Assembly: GCF_003946215.1 (NCBI RefSeq)
Contig: NZ_RHOW01000024.1
Location: forward strand, 1-33,918
DNA from: Lapidilactobacillus mulanensis
GTDB lineage: Bacteria > Bacillota > Bacilli > Lactobacillales > Lactobacillaceae
Reading direction: 5' to 3'
DNA length: 33,918 nt
The notes beneath the pieces were generated by a model, which was not told the origin of the DNA, did no database searches, and saw nothing but the letters and a program-made list of their open reading frames with translations. The position numbers and the translations under genes are program-made. Below, in pieces: positions 1-8,061 of this stretch (the first letter of the stretch is position 1; each line of letters opens with the position of its first letter).

Positions 1-15
1 ATTTGACCATACAAA

Positions 16-64
16 AAGTGCCTCACAATCATTAGACTGTTTGTCTAACAATTATGAAGCACTT
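16..64 (-). terminator. Long hairpin, probable terminator of the reductase-like gene
   Basis: Two 22-nt arms (43-64 and 16-37) face each other across a 5-nt loop. The four positions that differ are all G.U wobbles when read as minus-strand RNA but C.A mismatches on the plus strand, so the structure suits minus-strand RNA. A short T-run follows on that strand (A-run 13-17). It lies about 65 nt after the stop of the gene at 129-1160. The stem is longer and more AU-rich than a typical terminator. Confidence 0.6.
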
Positions 65-128
65 CAATTCCTCAAGCGCTTTTTGCGTGTTGTCGATAAA
101 AGTTGGTGATGCGTTATAACGCCGTCAA

Positions 129-1160
129 TTACAGCACGTAATATCCCATTGGATAGCTTAAATACTGGGGTGTTGGTAATTGATCCACCGTTACGAAGCC
201 AGGTAATGCATTTAAAACGTCTGGAATTCGATTGACGATCGTTGCACAAGTATGTGCCACCGTATTTGGTTTTTGCACAGACATGTCTGTATCTGGATCG
301 CCTTTTAGATGCCATTCGCAAAGATCGCCTTCGCCTTCTTGATAGACTTTACCGATCGTTTGCAATTCCATCACTGGACCCTGATAAGTCTGAATGGTTG
401 CGATAGCCGACATGCCGATCGCATTACCCGCAGGAATGTCGCCACCGATCGTTTCTGAATGAATCGTTGTGTCACTCAGAACTGGCACCCGTTTTTCTTG
501 GATGCTCTTGATCGTCCAACCAAATTTGCTAGCGAGTTCTTCACCAGAGTTCCACATGTAAGATGGGAAACTCTCAACATCCGTAATTTGTTTTTTAAAT
601 TCATCCTGAGACAGGCCAACGCCATGAGCATTTGCTAAGGCAATGCCGTATTCCTCGACGTTATAACTGACGGCACCTTCGATCTGATCGATCTGCGCAC
701 AGCCAGCTGCGATTGTAAAGGGAAATTCGCTCCAGAAAATATCTTGCATCCCACTACCGGTGATCGTAACGCCGTTTTGTAGCGCCAGTTTGTTTAGTTC
801 GTTAGTTTGTTGAGCAGAGGTGCTCCAAGGATAGAAGGCTTCTTCACTAGTTGTGATCACGTTGACCCCATGCTGAAGCACCTTAGCAAAATGATCATAA
901 TTATCCTCAACATAACTGAATAAAGTCACCACTGCAATATCCGCTTCGACGCGTTCGAGTACTTCATCCGCATCAGAAGAAATTTTAACGCCTAAATCAT
1001 GATCCAACCCAGCAAAGCGGCCAACATCCTGACCGACAATTTCTGTATTGTTATCGATAGCCCCGACGATTTCTGCGCCATGACTTAATAAATAAGGGAT
1101 GATCACCTTCGCCATATTGCCACAACCATACTGAATAACTCGCACTTTTCTGAAACTCAT
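129..1160 (-). CDS. NAD(P)-dependent dihydrodipicolinate reductase-like oxidoreductase
   Basis: A 343-residue cytosolic oxidoreductase. The N-terminus has a Rossmann start (VRVIQYGCGNMAKVI, a G-x-G-x-x-A-like loop), followed by EIVGAIDNN, where an acidic residue would contact the cofactor ribose. The overall pattern resembles the dihydrodipicolinate reductase N-terminal family and 2,4-diaminopentanoate dehydrogenase-like proteins of similar length. It is not the usual short DapB (about 260 residues), so a role in lysine synthesis is not implied. The start was placed at the ATG at 1160 because GGAGG lies 6-8 nt upstream; a longer reading frame up to 1193 has no such site. It stands alone on the minus strand, diverging from a sugar transporter. 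The substrate is unknown. Confidence 0.7.
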   Translation of the reverse strand: MSFRKVRVIQYGCGNMAKVIIPYLLSHGAEIVGAIDNNTEIVGQDVGRFAGLDHDLGVKISSDADEVLERVEADIAVVTLFSYVEDNYDHFAKVLQHGVNVITTSEEAFYPWSTSAQQTNELNKLALQNGVTITGSGMQDIFWSEFPFTIAAGCAQIDQIEGAVSYNVEEYGIALANAHGVGLSQDEFKKQITDVESFPSYMWNSGEELASKFGWTIKSIQEKRVPVLSDTTIHSETIGGDIPAGNAIGMSAIATIQTYQGPVMELQTIGKVYQEGEGDLCEWHLKGDPDTDMSVQKPNTVAHTCATIVNRIPDVLNALPGFVTVDQLPTPQYLSYPMGYYVL

Positions 1161-1286
1161 TGTGTTGCCTCCTTTTGGTTTGCTCAATTTCAATCAATTA
1201 CAGCATATCATGTTGCGTGAACAGGAACCATGAATATGGCTAATAATTAGTCAAATTGCGCCCGCTTAAATGTTACGGTCCGATTA

Positions 1287-1306
1287 TTATTTCAAGCTTG
1301 AAGTAA
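1287..1306. promoter_or_regulatory. Near-perfect 20-bp palindrome, candidate operator
   Basis: The core TTCAAGCTTGAA is a perfect 12-bp palindrome, extended to 20 bp with one mismatched pair. It lies between the divergent reductase-like gene and the GRP transporter, 70 nt before the transporter start. No clear -35/-10 pair was assigned here. Position and symmetry suggest a regulator site, but none is identified. Confidence 0.35.
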
Positions 1307-1376
1307 CTTTTTTTTGGAAAACGTGCGTTATTCTGTTATTCTATTATTTATATCTTTAATTTTGGGGGCTAACTTT

Positions 1377-2234
1377 ATGACAATTATTTGGTTATTACTA
1401 CCGGTTTTGGGATGGGGTGTTTTACCATTTGCCATCCAACTCGTTGGTGGGACCACTAAGAATCAAATTTTCGGAACAGCAGTGGGAACTCTGATCGCTA
1501 GTTTCTTCGTGATCGCGGTACAGGGTTTGGATATTTCAGTAAGCAACTTTTTACTCGCGGCTCTGGCTGGCGCGTTCTGGATTGCTGGACAGCTCGGACA
1601 ATATCAGGCTTACAAAAATATCGGCGTCTCCCGAACAATGCCCGTGACTTCCGGCTTACAATTAATCGGAACTTCGTTGATCGGTGTGCTCATCTTTGGC
1701 GAATGGTCGACAACAACTGCGCGCACACTTGGTTTCATCGGTATCGCCATGTTGATCATCGGCGTCTTTTTAACCTCATACACTGAAAACAAGAACAACG
1801 ATCCAGAACGAAAAGCAACGCAATCATACGTTATTTTGGTGCTAACGACGATTGGTTACCTCGTTTACAACACGATTCCTAAAGCCATGTCCACTTCAGG
1901 TCTGGCGATTTTCTTCCCTGAATCTGTGGGAATGGTTGTCGCTGTGTTAGCTTATTTGGCAGTAACTAGAAGCTTAGGTGTCATCAAGGAAGCCAAAAGT
2001 TGGCAAAATATTCTCGCCGGTCTCATTTTCTCGGTGGCAGCGATCAGTTATATTTTCTCGGTGCGTTATAACGGTGTTAATACCGCATTCGTCGTTGGCC
2101 AAGTCTCCGTCGTCTTATCAACATTGGGTGGTTTGATCTTCTTGAAGGAACATAAAACAACTCGTGAATTAATTCTGACGATATTAGGCCTCGCAATTAT
2201 TGTCGGTGGCGCAGTTGTGACGACCGTTGGTTAG
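1377..2234 (+). CDS. GRP-family sugar uptake protein (RbsU/GlcU-like)
   Basis: A 285-residue integral membrane protein with about ten hydrophobic segments, matching the GRP (glucose/ribose porter) family in length and in motifs such as the GWGVLPF start, GxFWxxGQxGQ and a C-terminal LGGLIFLKEHKT. Family members import a monosaccharide, glucose or ribose, by proton symport. The start is the ATG at 1377, preceded by GGGGG 9-13 nt upstream; an upstream TTG at 1314 has no good ribosome site. It is convergent with a PRPP synthetase paralogue, a loose link to ribose metabolism that does not prove the substrate. A shared bidirectional terminator follows. Confidence 0.82.
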   Translation: MTIIWLLLPVLGWGVLPFAIQLVGGTTKNQIFGTAVGTLIASFFVIAVQGLDISVSNFLLAALAGAFWIAGQLGQYQAYKNIGVSRTMPVTSGLQLIGTSLIGVLIFGEWSTTTARTLGFIGIAMLIIGVFLTSYTENKNNDPERKATQSYVILVLTTIGYLVYNTIPKAMSTSGLAIFFPESVGMVVAVLAYLAVTRSLGVIKEAKSWQNILAGLIFSVAAISYIFSVRYNGVNTAFVVGQVSVVLSTLGGLIFLKEHKTTRELILTILGLAIIVGGAVVTTVG

Positions 2235-2249
2235 ATCAAGCGCATTTAA

Positions 2250-2280
2250 AAAGCGTGCTGACAATGTCAGCACGCTTTTT
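2250..2280. terminator. Bidirectional Rho-independent terminator
   Basis: A perfect 11-bp stem (AGCGTGCTGAC, 2252-2262, with 2266-2276) has a 3-nt loop, with T-run 2277-2281 on the plus side and an A-run on the other. It separates the convergent GRP transporter and Prs paralogue. Confidence 0.92.
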
Positions 2281-2291
2281 TAACGATATTT

Positions 2292-3269
2292 TTAGTCTTC
2301 AGTATCTGAATCAAACAAGGAATGGATCGACTCGTTATTATGGATTTTCTGGATCGCATTCGCCAACAAATCACTCACGGATAGCTTAACTAGTTTATCG
2401 AATTCTTTTTCTTCTGGGATCCGAATTGAATTCGTCACAACGACTTCTTTGAGGATCGAATTTTGTAATTTTTCAGTGGCGCCCTTCGAGAAAATCGCAT
2501 GCGTTGCACAGCCATAAATTTCTTTGGCACCCGCAACGTGCAATGAATTCGCTGACCAAACCATTCGGCTGGCGGTATCGATCAGGTCATCCGAAATAAT
2601 ACAGATCTTGCCTTCAACATCACCGATGATATCCATTGGATCAACGCTGGGATTGCTATCGCGTTTGTCAACGATCGCAATCGGGCAATCGAAGTACTCA
2701 GCCATTGCCCGCGCGCGTTTGGTTGAGCTATGATCTGGCGCAACGACCACGATTTCATCCGCGGTCCCTAAATTTTTCTTGAGGAAATAATTGGCAAGGA
2801 TCGGTAACGCCTGTAAATGATCTACCGGAATATCAAAGAAGCCCTGAATTTGATCGGCGTGGAGATCTAAGGCAACCACGCGATCGGCGCCGCCAATTTC
2901 GATCAAATTCGAAACTAATTTAGCGGTGATCGGTTCACGCGAACGCGTCTTGCGATCTGCACGTGAATAGGCAAAGTATGGCAAGACAACATTGATTGTA
3001 TGCGCGCTGGCACGGCGTAACGCATCGATCATGATCATCAATTCCATAAAGTTCTCGTTGACCGGATCATTGATCGACTGAATGACGAAAACATCGTCGC
3101 CACGAACGGTTTCGTTAATATTGATTTGAATCTCGCCGTCAGCGAAATGCTTGACCGACGTCGAAAGCAGTGGCATGCCTATGTGTTCAGCAACTGCCTT
3201 GGCCAAATCAAAGTTCCCGTTTAAAGCAATCAGTTTCATTGGATGACGATTATTACATCTACTTGCCAT
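2292..3269 (-). CDS. prs2: Ribose-phosphate pyrophosphokinase, divergent paralogue
   Basis: A 325-residue PRPP synthetase-family protein. PRPP synthetase makes PRPP from ribose-5-phosphate and ATP for nucleotide, His and Trp synthesis. Conserved pieces include FADGEI (42-47), the ATP-site segment YFAYSRADRKTRSREP (98-113), LDLHADQ (134-140) and the catalytic-loop DKR (201-203). Two otherwise stiff motifs differ from housekeeping Prs: PDH is followed by SST (usually GG-V), and the PRPP loop is SDDLIDTAS (usually VDDMIDTAG). This is typical of second prs copies in Firmicutes, so activity or regulation may differ. Start ATG 3269 follows GGAGG by 6 nt; the longer frame to 3290 does not. A promoter sits 55-83 nt upstream. 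The gene is monocistronic. Confidence 0.85.
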   Translation of the reverse strand: MASRCNNRHPMKLIALNGNFDLAKAVAEHIGMPLLSTSVKHFADGEIQININETVRGDDVFVIQSINDPVNENFMELMIMIDALRRASAHTINVVLPYFAYSRADRKTRSREPITAKLVSNLIEIGGADRVVALDLHADQIQGFFDIPVDHLQALPILANYFLKKNLGTADEIVVVAPDHSSTKRARAMAEYFDCPIAIVDKRDSNPSVDPMDIIGDVEGKICIISDDLIDTASRMVWSANSLHVAGAKEIYGCATHAIFSKGATEKLQNSILKEVVVTNSIRIPEEKEFDKLVKLSVSDLLANAIQKIHNNESIHSLFDSDTED

Positions 3270-3323
3270 GTGTTCCTCCAAAAGTTTCATCTATTTAATC
3301 AAGTGTCGATCCTATTAACGCTT

Positions 3324-3352
3324 ATTATAGTTGAAAATAGGCCAACTGACCA
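3324..3352 (-). promoter_or_regulatory. Sigma-A promoter of the prs paralogue
   Basis: On the minus strand TGGTCA (3347-3352) is separated by 17 nt from a perfect TATAAT (3324-3329). Transcription would start near 3318, giving a leader of about 50 nt. Confidence 0.65.
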
Positions 3353-3490
3353 CAAAAAAAATTATTCGGCGCATTTTTTTAAAAATTTCGGCTAAATCTT
3401 ATCATTTAACTAAAATAGTTCTTTTACATTGCATTTCAAGGGCTAAAATTAGAGAATGAACATAAGTATAATTTTCGAGGTAGATAAAAG

Positions 3491-4063
3491 ATGAATAAAC
3501 AACAAGCGGCGAAGAAACAAGAAGAAACGAGCTTCGGCAGATGGGTGGTCGAAATGATTATTCTCGCGGTCGTTCTTTTTGCGGGCGTTCAATTAGTTTT
3601 CCGTTACGTTTTAGCAAAGGATGTGGTTTCCGGACCCTCTATGGAGACCGCTTATAATGACGGTGACCGGCTGATCACCAATCGGCTGGCGACGATCAAA
3701 CGGGGCTCAGTAGTCGTTTTAGACGCGCCTAATGAACCTGGCACTCTTTATATTAAGCGGGTGATCGGATTGCCTGGTGACACTGTAGAGGCCAAGAACG
3801 ACCAAGTCTACATCAATGGTAAAAAAATTAATGAACCCTATCTCACTAAATATGCCGTGACCGGCAACTTCACGCAGGACTTTACGCTTAGCTCGCTTTT
3901 AGGACGCAGCACTGTGCCCAAGGATAGTTATTTTGTCTTGGGGGATAATCGGCCGATTTCTAAAGACAGTCGGCGGATCGGCTTCATCAAGAAATCTGCA
4001 ATTAAAGGCGTGACCCGCTTACGTTACTGGCCACTAAATAAAATTCAGTACTTCAGTGACTAA
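3491..4063 (+). CDS. lepB: Signal peptidase I (type I, membrane-bound)
   Basis: A 190-residue single-pass membrane protease that removes signal peptides from exported proteins. The N-terminus is a short polar segment, then one hydrophobic helix (about 17-42). The catalytic serine is S50 in SGPSMETAY and the general-base lysine is K89 in YIKRVIGLPGD. The conserved GDNR box (FVLGDNRPISKDSR) follows near residue 150. The length is normal for Gram-positive SipS-type enzymes. GAGG lies 11 nt before the ATG. The gene is monocistronic and ends at a strong terminator shared with the convergent EF-P gene. Several such genes often coexist in lactobacilli, so this need not be the essential copy. Confidence 0.93.
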   Translation: MNKQQAAKKQEETSFGRWVVEMIILAVVLFAGVQLVFRYVLAKDVVSGPSMETAYNDGDRLITNRLATIKRGSVVVLDAPNEPGTLYIKRVIGLPGDTVEAKNDQVYINGKKINEPYLTKYAVTGNFTQDFTLSSLLGRSTVPKDSYFVLGDNRPISKDSRRIGFIKKSAIKGVTRLRYWPLNKIQYFSD

Positions 4064-4099
4064 AGCTGCGCAAATCAACGTTATAACGACAACAAACAA

Positions 4100-4134
4100 A
4101 AACAGGAACAACCAAATTGTGGTTGTTCCTGTTT
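4100..4134. terminator. Bidirectional terminator between lepB and efp
   Basis: Perfect 15-bp arms (4100-4114 and 4120-4134) close a 5-nt loop. The plus side continues ATTTAT and the minus side GTTTGTTG. On the minus strand it lies 117 nt beyond the efp stop, after repeat copy A. Confidence 0.88.
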
Positions 4135-4160
4135 ATTTATATCAATGAATCATTTCAACC

Positions 4161-4242
4161 GCGTCTTTACGCAGTCTGAACTAATGCCACCAACCGAATG
4201 AGACGTGAATTATAATCTCCATCTACCCAACTAACAAGCTAC
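4161..4242 (-). repeat. 82-nt dispersed intergenic repeat, copy A
   Basis: This block aligns without gaps to 7976-8057, sharing among other runs CTGAACTAATGCCACCAAC and CTAACAAGCTAC. It also aligns to the reverse complement of 11468-11549. Read in the direction of the upstream gene (efp), it begins GTAGCTTGTT and ends near a small AAAG-loop hairpin. A second TAGCTTGTT lies just beside it, and the efp stop codon TAG forms its first three bases. Confidence 0.8.
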
Positions 4243-4250
4243 TAAACAAG

Positions 4251-4811
4251 CTAATTCGTAGCGCGGCCTTTATATTCGCCGGTCGACGTATTGATCACGA
4301 TTTTCTCGCCGCTCTTAATGAAGTCAGGAACGTTGACAACTAAGCCAGTTTCCATCGTTGCTGGTTTGCCGCTACCAGTCACACTGCCACCCTTAATTGA
4401 AGGCTGTGTTTCCGTGACCGTCAATTCAACTGTACTTGGCAACGTGATCCCGATTACTTCTGTGCCATAGAATTGAATCTGAACGATCGTATTATCAAGC
4501 AAATATTTCAAATCGTTTTCGATACTGCCGATACTAACTTCATATTGTTCATAAGTCGCCATATCCATGAAAAAGGCGATCTCATCTTGTGTGTATAAAT
4601 ACTGGACTTCTTTCATTTCCAGTGTGGCTGGCTCAATTTTTTCACTAGGACGCATTGTGGTTTGCACGGTTGAACCTGCGCGAACGTCGTAAAGCTTCAT
4701 CTGCATCACCGTGTTGCCCTTGCCGGGTTTATGATGATTACTCTCTAAAACTTTGATCAACTTGCCATCCTTGATAAATGTCATGCCCGCTTTTAAATTG
4801 ATTGCTTCCAA
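4251..4811 (-). CDS. efp: Translation elongation factor P
   Basis: A 186-residue three-domain EF-P, the tRNA-shaped factor that rescues ribosomes stalled at polyproline stretches. The KOW-like domain I carries the loop HHKPGKGNT (26-34); K31 at its tip is the position post-translationally modified in other bacteria. Domain II starts near residue 65. The C-terminal domain has [29 protein letters not shown], the family signature. Initiation is probably at TTG (4811): AGGAG is 7 nt upstream, and this start gives the family's usual length. The longer frame from 4826 would start inside the ribosome site. Repeat copy A begins directly at the stop codon. Confidence 0.93.
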   Translation of the reverse strand: MEAINLKAGMTFIKDGKLIKVLESNHHKPGKGNTVMQMKLYDVRAGSTVQTTMRPSEKIEPATLEMKEVQYLYTQDEIAFFMDMATYEQYEVSIGSIENDLKYLLDNTIVQIQFYGTEVIGITLPSTVELTVTETQPSIKGGSVTGSGKPATMETGLVVNVPDFIKSGEKIVINTSTGEYKGRATN

Positions 4812-4993
4812 AATATCTCTCCTCAATGTGCTTATCGCTAGTCCTCGTCGAGTTAAATCAGTTCACAACGCGTGACGAAGACCTTGCGTCAATATTTACA
4901 ATACAATTGTTATTGTAGCATATTCTGCGATGACAACCTACCACTTGCCAATTATCCGTTAAATCAAGCCTCGTTTTTACACAACGGCTCTGT

Positions 4994-4999
4994 TATAAT
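4994..4999 (+). promoter_or_regulatory. -10 element of the acetyltransferase-phosphatase operon
   Basis: A perfect TATAAT lies 46 nt before the acetyltransferase start. The -35 region (TCGTTT at 17-nt spacing) is poor, so the assignment rests on the -10 box and position. Confidence 0.5.
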
Positions 5000-5045
5000 C
5001 AGGGCTGAAAGTGGAAAACTATTGATACATAAAGGAGTCTTTTTG

Positions 5046-5660
5046 ATGCCAACAGAACGAGAATTAATGCTCGCGGGCAAATTATATAATTCCAGTGATC
5101 CTGAACTAGCGGAACTGCGTCGACGTGCCCAAGGTTTTACCCGCCAATATAATGCGACCGCCGAATTTGAAACCGACAAACGCAAGCAATTACTCAGCGA
5201 ATATATGGATATTCCAACTAACGACGCCTATATTGAAACGCCGTTACATCTCGACTACGGTTGTAACGTTCATATCGGTAAAAACTTCTACGCAAATTAC
5301 GAATGTATTTTCCTCGATACCGCCGATATTACAATTGGCGATAATGTTATGTTTGGACCACGGATCAGTCTCTATACCGCGGGTCATCCTATTCCTGCAG
5401 ACATTCGCAACTCCGGCATCGAATACGGCTACCCGATCACGATCGGCAACAACGTTTGGATGGGTGGTAACGTCGTTGTAACGCCTGGTGTTTCGATCGG
5501 TGATAATTGTGTGATCGGCGCAGGTGCCGTGGTAACGAAAGATATTCCGGCTAATTGCATCGCGGTCGGCAACCCCTGCCGCGTTTTACGCGAAATTTCC
5601 GAACAAGATCGCCAATATTGGGATCAGCAACAACAAGACTATCACAATTTAATGAGGTGA
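5046..5660 (+). CDS. Maltose/galactoside O-acetyltransferase (hexapeptide-repeat family)
   Basis: A 204-residue cytosolic acetyltransferase of the left-handed beta-helix family, which moves acetyl from acetyl-CoA to a sugar hydroxyl. The N-terminal cap (ERELMLAGKLYNSSDPEL) is the Mac domain seen in Maa and LacA. Hexapeptide repeats run from about 65 to 185. The catalytic histidine is H114 in YTAGHPI. The C-terminal IGAGAVVTKDIPANCIAVGNPCRV is the family CoA/trimer segment. The start is the ATG at 5046, with AAAGGAG 9 nt upstream; the open frame extends to 4872 but lacks a site there. The next gene begins 4 nt after the stop, its ribosome site lying in this gene's last codons, so the two are coupled. 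The true acceptor is unknown. Confidence 0.87.
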   Translation: MPTERELMLAGKLYNSSDPELAELRRRAQGFTRQYNATAEFETDKRKQLLSEYMDIPTNDAYIETPLHLDYGCNVHIGKNFYANYECIFLDTADITIGDNVMFGPRISLYTAGHPIPADIRNSGIEYGYPITIGNNVWMGGNVVVTPGVSIGDNCVIGAGAVVTKDIPANCIAVGNPCRVLREISEQDRQYWDQQQQDYHNLMR

Positions 5661-5664
5661 CAAA

Positions 5665-6465
5665 ATGACAATCAAGTTGATTGCAACAGATATGGACGGC
5701 ACCTTTCTCGATGACGACAAGCAGTATGATCGTCGCTATTTTGCTCAGCTTTACCGCGACATGCAGACGCGAAACATTCAGTTCGTTGTTGCGAGTGGCA
5801 ATCAATACTATCAACTAAAAAGTTTCTTCGAAGACTATCCAGAAGTGATTTATCTGGCAGAAAACGGCGCTTACTTGCGGACCGCGGATCAAGTTCTCGA
5901 CTATTCCAATTTTACGCAGGCGCAATTTGAGCAGATTATGGATAAACTCTGCGCAATTCCCGAATTAGATCTTATTATTGCTGGCAAAAAAAGCGCCTAT
6001 CTCCTACCAGAGACGCCGCAAAGTTTCACCGATATTTCGCGCTTATATTATAAACACCTAGATTTCATCGATGATTATCACACCCTCGATGACAAAATTT
6101 TCAAAATCGGGATTCACTGTCCTGACGAACGTACCGAAGAATTTGTGCAGCGTTTGAAAATCGAACTCGACGGCTTAGGCACACCAACTTCTAGTGGTCA
6201 TGGCGATATTGATATCATTCAGCCTGGCATCCACAAGGCAAACGGGCTGAAAAAACTTGGCGAATTGCTAAACATCGATCTTCAAGAGATGGTCGCTTTC
6301 GGTGATGGCGGTAATGACCTAGAAATGCTCACTGAGGTCGGTTTGGGCGTTGCGATGGCTAATGCACCAGAACCTATTCAAAACGCCGCTGACGTCCTGA
6401 CAACGACGAATAACAAGCAGGGCGTTTTAACTTACATTGATCAACTGATACACCAAGAATCCTAA
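5665..6465 (+). CDS. HAD-superfamily phosphatase, Cof subfamily
   Basis: A 266-residue cytosolic hydrolase that would dephosphorylate small phosphorylated metabolites, often sugar phosphates. HAD motif I is DMDGT with nucleophile D9 and general acid D11. Motif II is the S44-G-N of VVASGNQ. Motif III is K191 in GIHKANGLKKL, and motif IV is GDGGND (213-218). The insert between motifs II and III fits a C2-type cap. The ribosome site GAGGTGA overlaps the end of the acetyltransferase gene, giving tight coupling. Cof-type enzymes are promiscuous, so the substrate cannot be read from sequence; pairing with a sugar acetyltransferase suggests disposal of unwanted sugar phosphates. A shared terminator follows. 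Confidence 0.88.
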   Translation: MTIKLIATDMDGTFLDDDKQYDRRYFAQLYRDMQTRNIQFVVASGNQYYQLKSFFEDYPEVIYLAENGAYLRTADQVLDYSNFTQAQFEQIMDKLCAIPELDLIIAGKKSAYLLPETPQSFTDISRLYYKHLDFIDDYHTLDDKIFKIGIHCPDERTEEFVQRLKIELDGLGTPTSSGHGDIDIIQPGIHKANGLKKLGELLNIDLQEMVAFGDGGNDLEMLTEVGLGVAMANAPEPIQNAADVLTTTNNKQGVLTYIDQLIHQES

Positions 6466-6475
6466 GCATTAAAAA

Positions 6476-6518
6476 ATTCCTAGCACAGCTGCTGATCAAG
6501 CGGCCACGTGCTAGGAAT
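6476..6518. terminator. Bidirectional terminator
   Basis: ATTCCTAGCAC (6476-6486) pairs with GTGCTAGGAAT (6508-6518). T-rich sequence follows on the plus strand and an A-run (6469-6475) serves the minus-strand MFS gene, whose stop is 3 nt away. Confidence 0.85.
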
Positions 6519-6520
6519 AT

Positions 6521-7699
6521 TTATTTTTCAGGCGTTCGTTTCAACCCGGAGCTCATGAAGATCACCGTAAAAATGGCAATCAATATTGCCGAGAAGATAA
6601 ATAAAATGGGATAGGTGAACGTTTCGATAATCAGCGCACCGATCAATGGCCCTACGGCGCGTCCAGCAGATGCCGATAACGCGACCAATCCCTGATAGCG
6701 CCCCTTTTCTGCAAAGGAGGCACGTTCGTTAACGAAGGTTGAAACCGCCGGGAACGCAATGATTTCGCCGATTGTTAACACCGTCATCGCTAAGACGAAC
6801 CAACCGAATTGCTTCGCAAAAATTAAAATTAAAAATGACCCGCAAAATAAGAAAAATCCTGTATATAAGCGACCGCGCAAATGTTTCAATAAATAATCAT
6901 CAAAGTGCGTCAACAATGGCTGCAAAACCACGATCAAAACTGCATTGACTGTCCACAAATGACTGTATAATTTAACGTCCATTCCTAAATGGATCATATA
7001 AGCAGAAATATTACTCTGCCACTGTTCGTAGGCGACCCAGGCCACGAATAACGTCAACAACAATAACAGAATCGGTAACTTGTCGCGCGTTTGCTCGTTG
7101 CGATCACTAACGACCGTCCCGTGCTGTGTGGCTGCCTGTTTACTTTGATCGAGTTGGCGAAACGTCAACAATGCCATCACAAAAAAGGCCACGAACAAAA
7201 CAAACGCGATCATGAAAATATATTGAATTCCCAAAGGCAAAATATAACCCACGATCAAAGAACCGAAGACTAAGCCCAAATTGCTGGTAAAATACAGCAC
7301 GTTGAAAACATAGCTAGGTTGTTTGCTGCGCACGAGTGTCGCGGTCGAATTAATGCCCGTCGCCACAATTCCGTTACCCAATCCCAACACGACTAATAAA
7401 ACCGCATAAATCGGCCAGCCGTGCAAAAAAATCAACAGCCCAGTGGAAACCATCGCCGTCGCGATCCCGATCAAAATCGTCGGATATGGACGCCAATGAT
7501 CAAATAACCAACCACCCAAATAATTACCGATCATTGTAAAGCCCGAATTGAATAGCAAGACAATTCCAGCGACCGTCAATGTTTCGTGTAAGTATTCATG
7601 CATATAAATCGTCGTTAATGGCCAAATAAAACTGATCCCCGTGTTGATGATCAATGAACCTAAGAACAGCCATTTTAGCTTGATTGGATCCTGTCGCAA
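6521..7699 (-). CDS. Major facilitator superfamily efflux transporter
   Basis: A 392-residue protein with about twelve hydrophobic segments and a central hydrophilic loop (near 188-208), the layout of DHA1-type drug:proton antiporters. The motif-A loop between segments 2 and 3 is GGWLFDHWRPYPTI, and the segment 5 region GLGNGIVATG resembles the antiporter motif. Substrate is not predictable. The start is probably TTG at 7699, with AAGGGG 9 nt upstream. A 39-codon open frame (7716-7835) ends just before that ribosome site, and a long hairpin lies within it, which could mean translation-linked control. It ends at a terminator shared with the convergent phosphatase gene. Confidence 0.85.
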   Translation of the reverse strand: MRQDPIKLKWLFLGSLIINTGISFIWPLTTIYMHEYLHETLTVAGIVLLFNSGFTMIGNYLGGWLFDHWRPYPTILIGIATAMVSTGLLIFLHGWPIYAVLLVVLGLGNGIVATGINSTATLVRSKQPSYVFNVLYFTSNLGLVFGSLIVGYILPLGIQYIFMIAFVLFVAFFVMALLTFRQLDQSKQAATQHGTVVSDRNEQTRDKLPILLLLLTLFVAWVAYEQWQSNISAYMIHLGMDVKLYSHLWTVNAVLIVVLQPLLTHFDDYLLKHLRGRLYTGFFLFCGSFLILIFAKQFGWFVLAMTVLTIGEIIAFPAVSTFVNERASFAEKGRYQGLVALSASAGRAVGPLIGALIIETFTYPILFIFSAILIAIFTVIFMSSGLKRTPEK

Positions 7700-7715
7700 C
7701 CTGTTGCACCCCTTA

Positions 7716-7835
7716 TTAACTTTTCCGCATTATGAAAATAAACCCGTCATTGCTCGCCCATTGAAACTTCCGGTTAACTTGAGTCATACTAAAATCCAAA
7801 ACCAGATTTTGGTATGACTCGAAGTTAATCCTCAT
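7716..7835 (-). CDS. Possible 39-residue leader ORF of the MFS gene
   Basis: An ATG-initiated frame of 39 codons (MRINFESYQN start) ends in TAATAA directly before the AAGGGG ribosome site of the MFS gene, so a terminating ribosome would sit at the downstream start. The long hairpin 7774-7828 covers its first half. The ribosome site of the small frame itself is weak (GGG 5-8 nt upstream). No family is recognised, and this may be chance; it is reported because the position fits a translational-coupling leader. Confidence 0.3.
   Translation of the reverse strand: MRINFESYQNLVLDFSMTQVNRKFQWASNDGFIFIMRKS
7774..7828. repeat. Long stem-loop upstream of the MFS gene
   Basis: Arms 7774-7796 and 7805-7828 pair over 22 bp, with one bulged base and one T.G pair, around the 8-nt loop CAAAACCA. 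Weaker pairing continues outward (CCCATTGAAA with TTTCAACCCATGGG). No T-run follows on either strand, so it is not a standard terminator. It sits in the 430-bp gap between the MFS start and the dps-like stop; that gap also holds repeat copy B and the dps terminator. Confidence 0.65.
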
Positions 7836-7975
7836 TTTCAACCCATGGGCACTCACACTCTTTACTTAGCCTATCGCGAGTGGGCTATAAAAAGCAACTA
7901 ATTTCTTGAGATTGTCATTATCTGCAGAAATCTGCTCAGAAAATTCATTTTACTGAATAACTTGCACAACCCAAT

Positions 7976-8057
7976 GCGTCTTTACGTATCCTGAACTAAT
8001 GCCACCAACGGCATGAGAAGTCATTTCCAGTTCCCATCCACCAACCTAACAAGCTAC
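7976..8057 (-). repeat. 82-nt dispersed intergenic repeat, copy B
   Basis: Ungapped match over 82 nt to copy A (4161-4242), in the same orientation relative to its upstream gene (here the Dps-like gene). On the minus strand it begins GTAGCTTGTT immediately after the T-run of the dps terminator, so normal transcription would stop just before it. Confidence 0.8.
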
Positions 8058-8061
8058 AAAA

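Noticed and set aside
5125-5481. 118-residue frame inside the acetyltransferase gene
   Set aside because: Shadow of the hexapeptide-repeat gene in another frame, with no ribosome site and low-complexity, Thr/Ser-rich composition.
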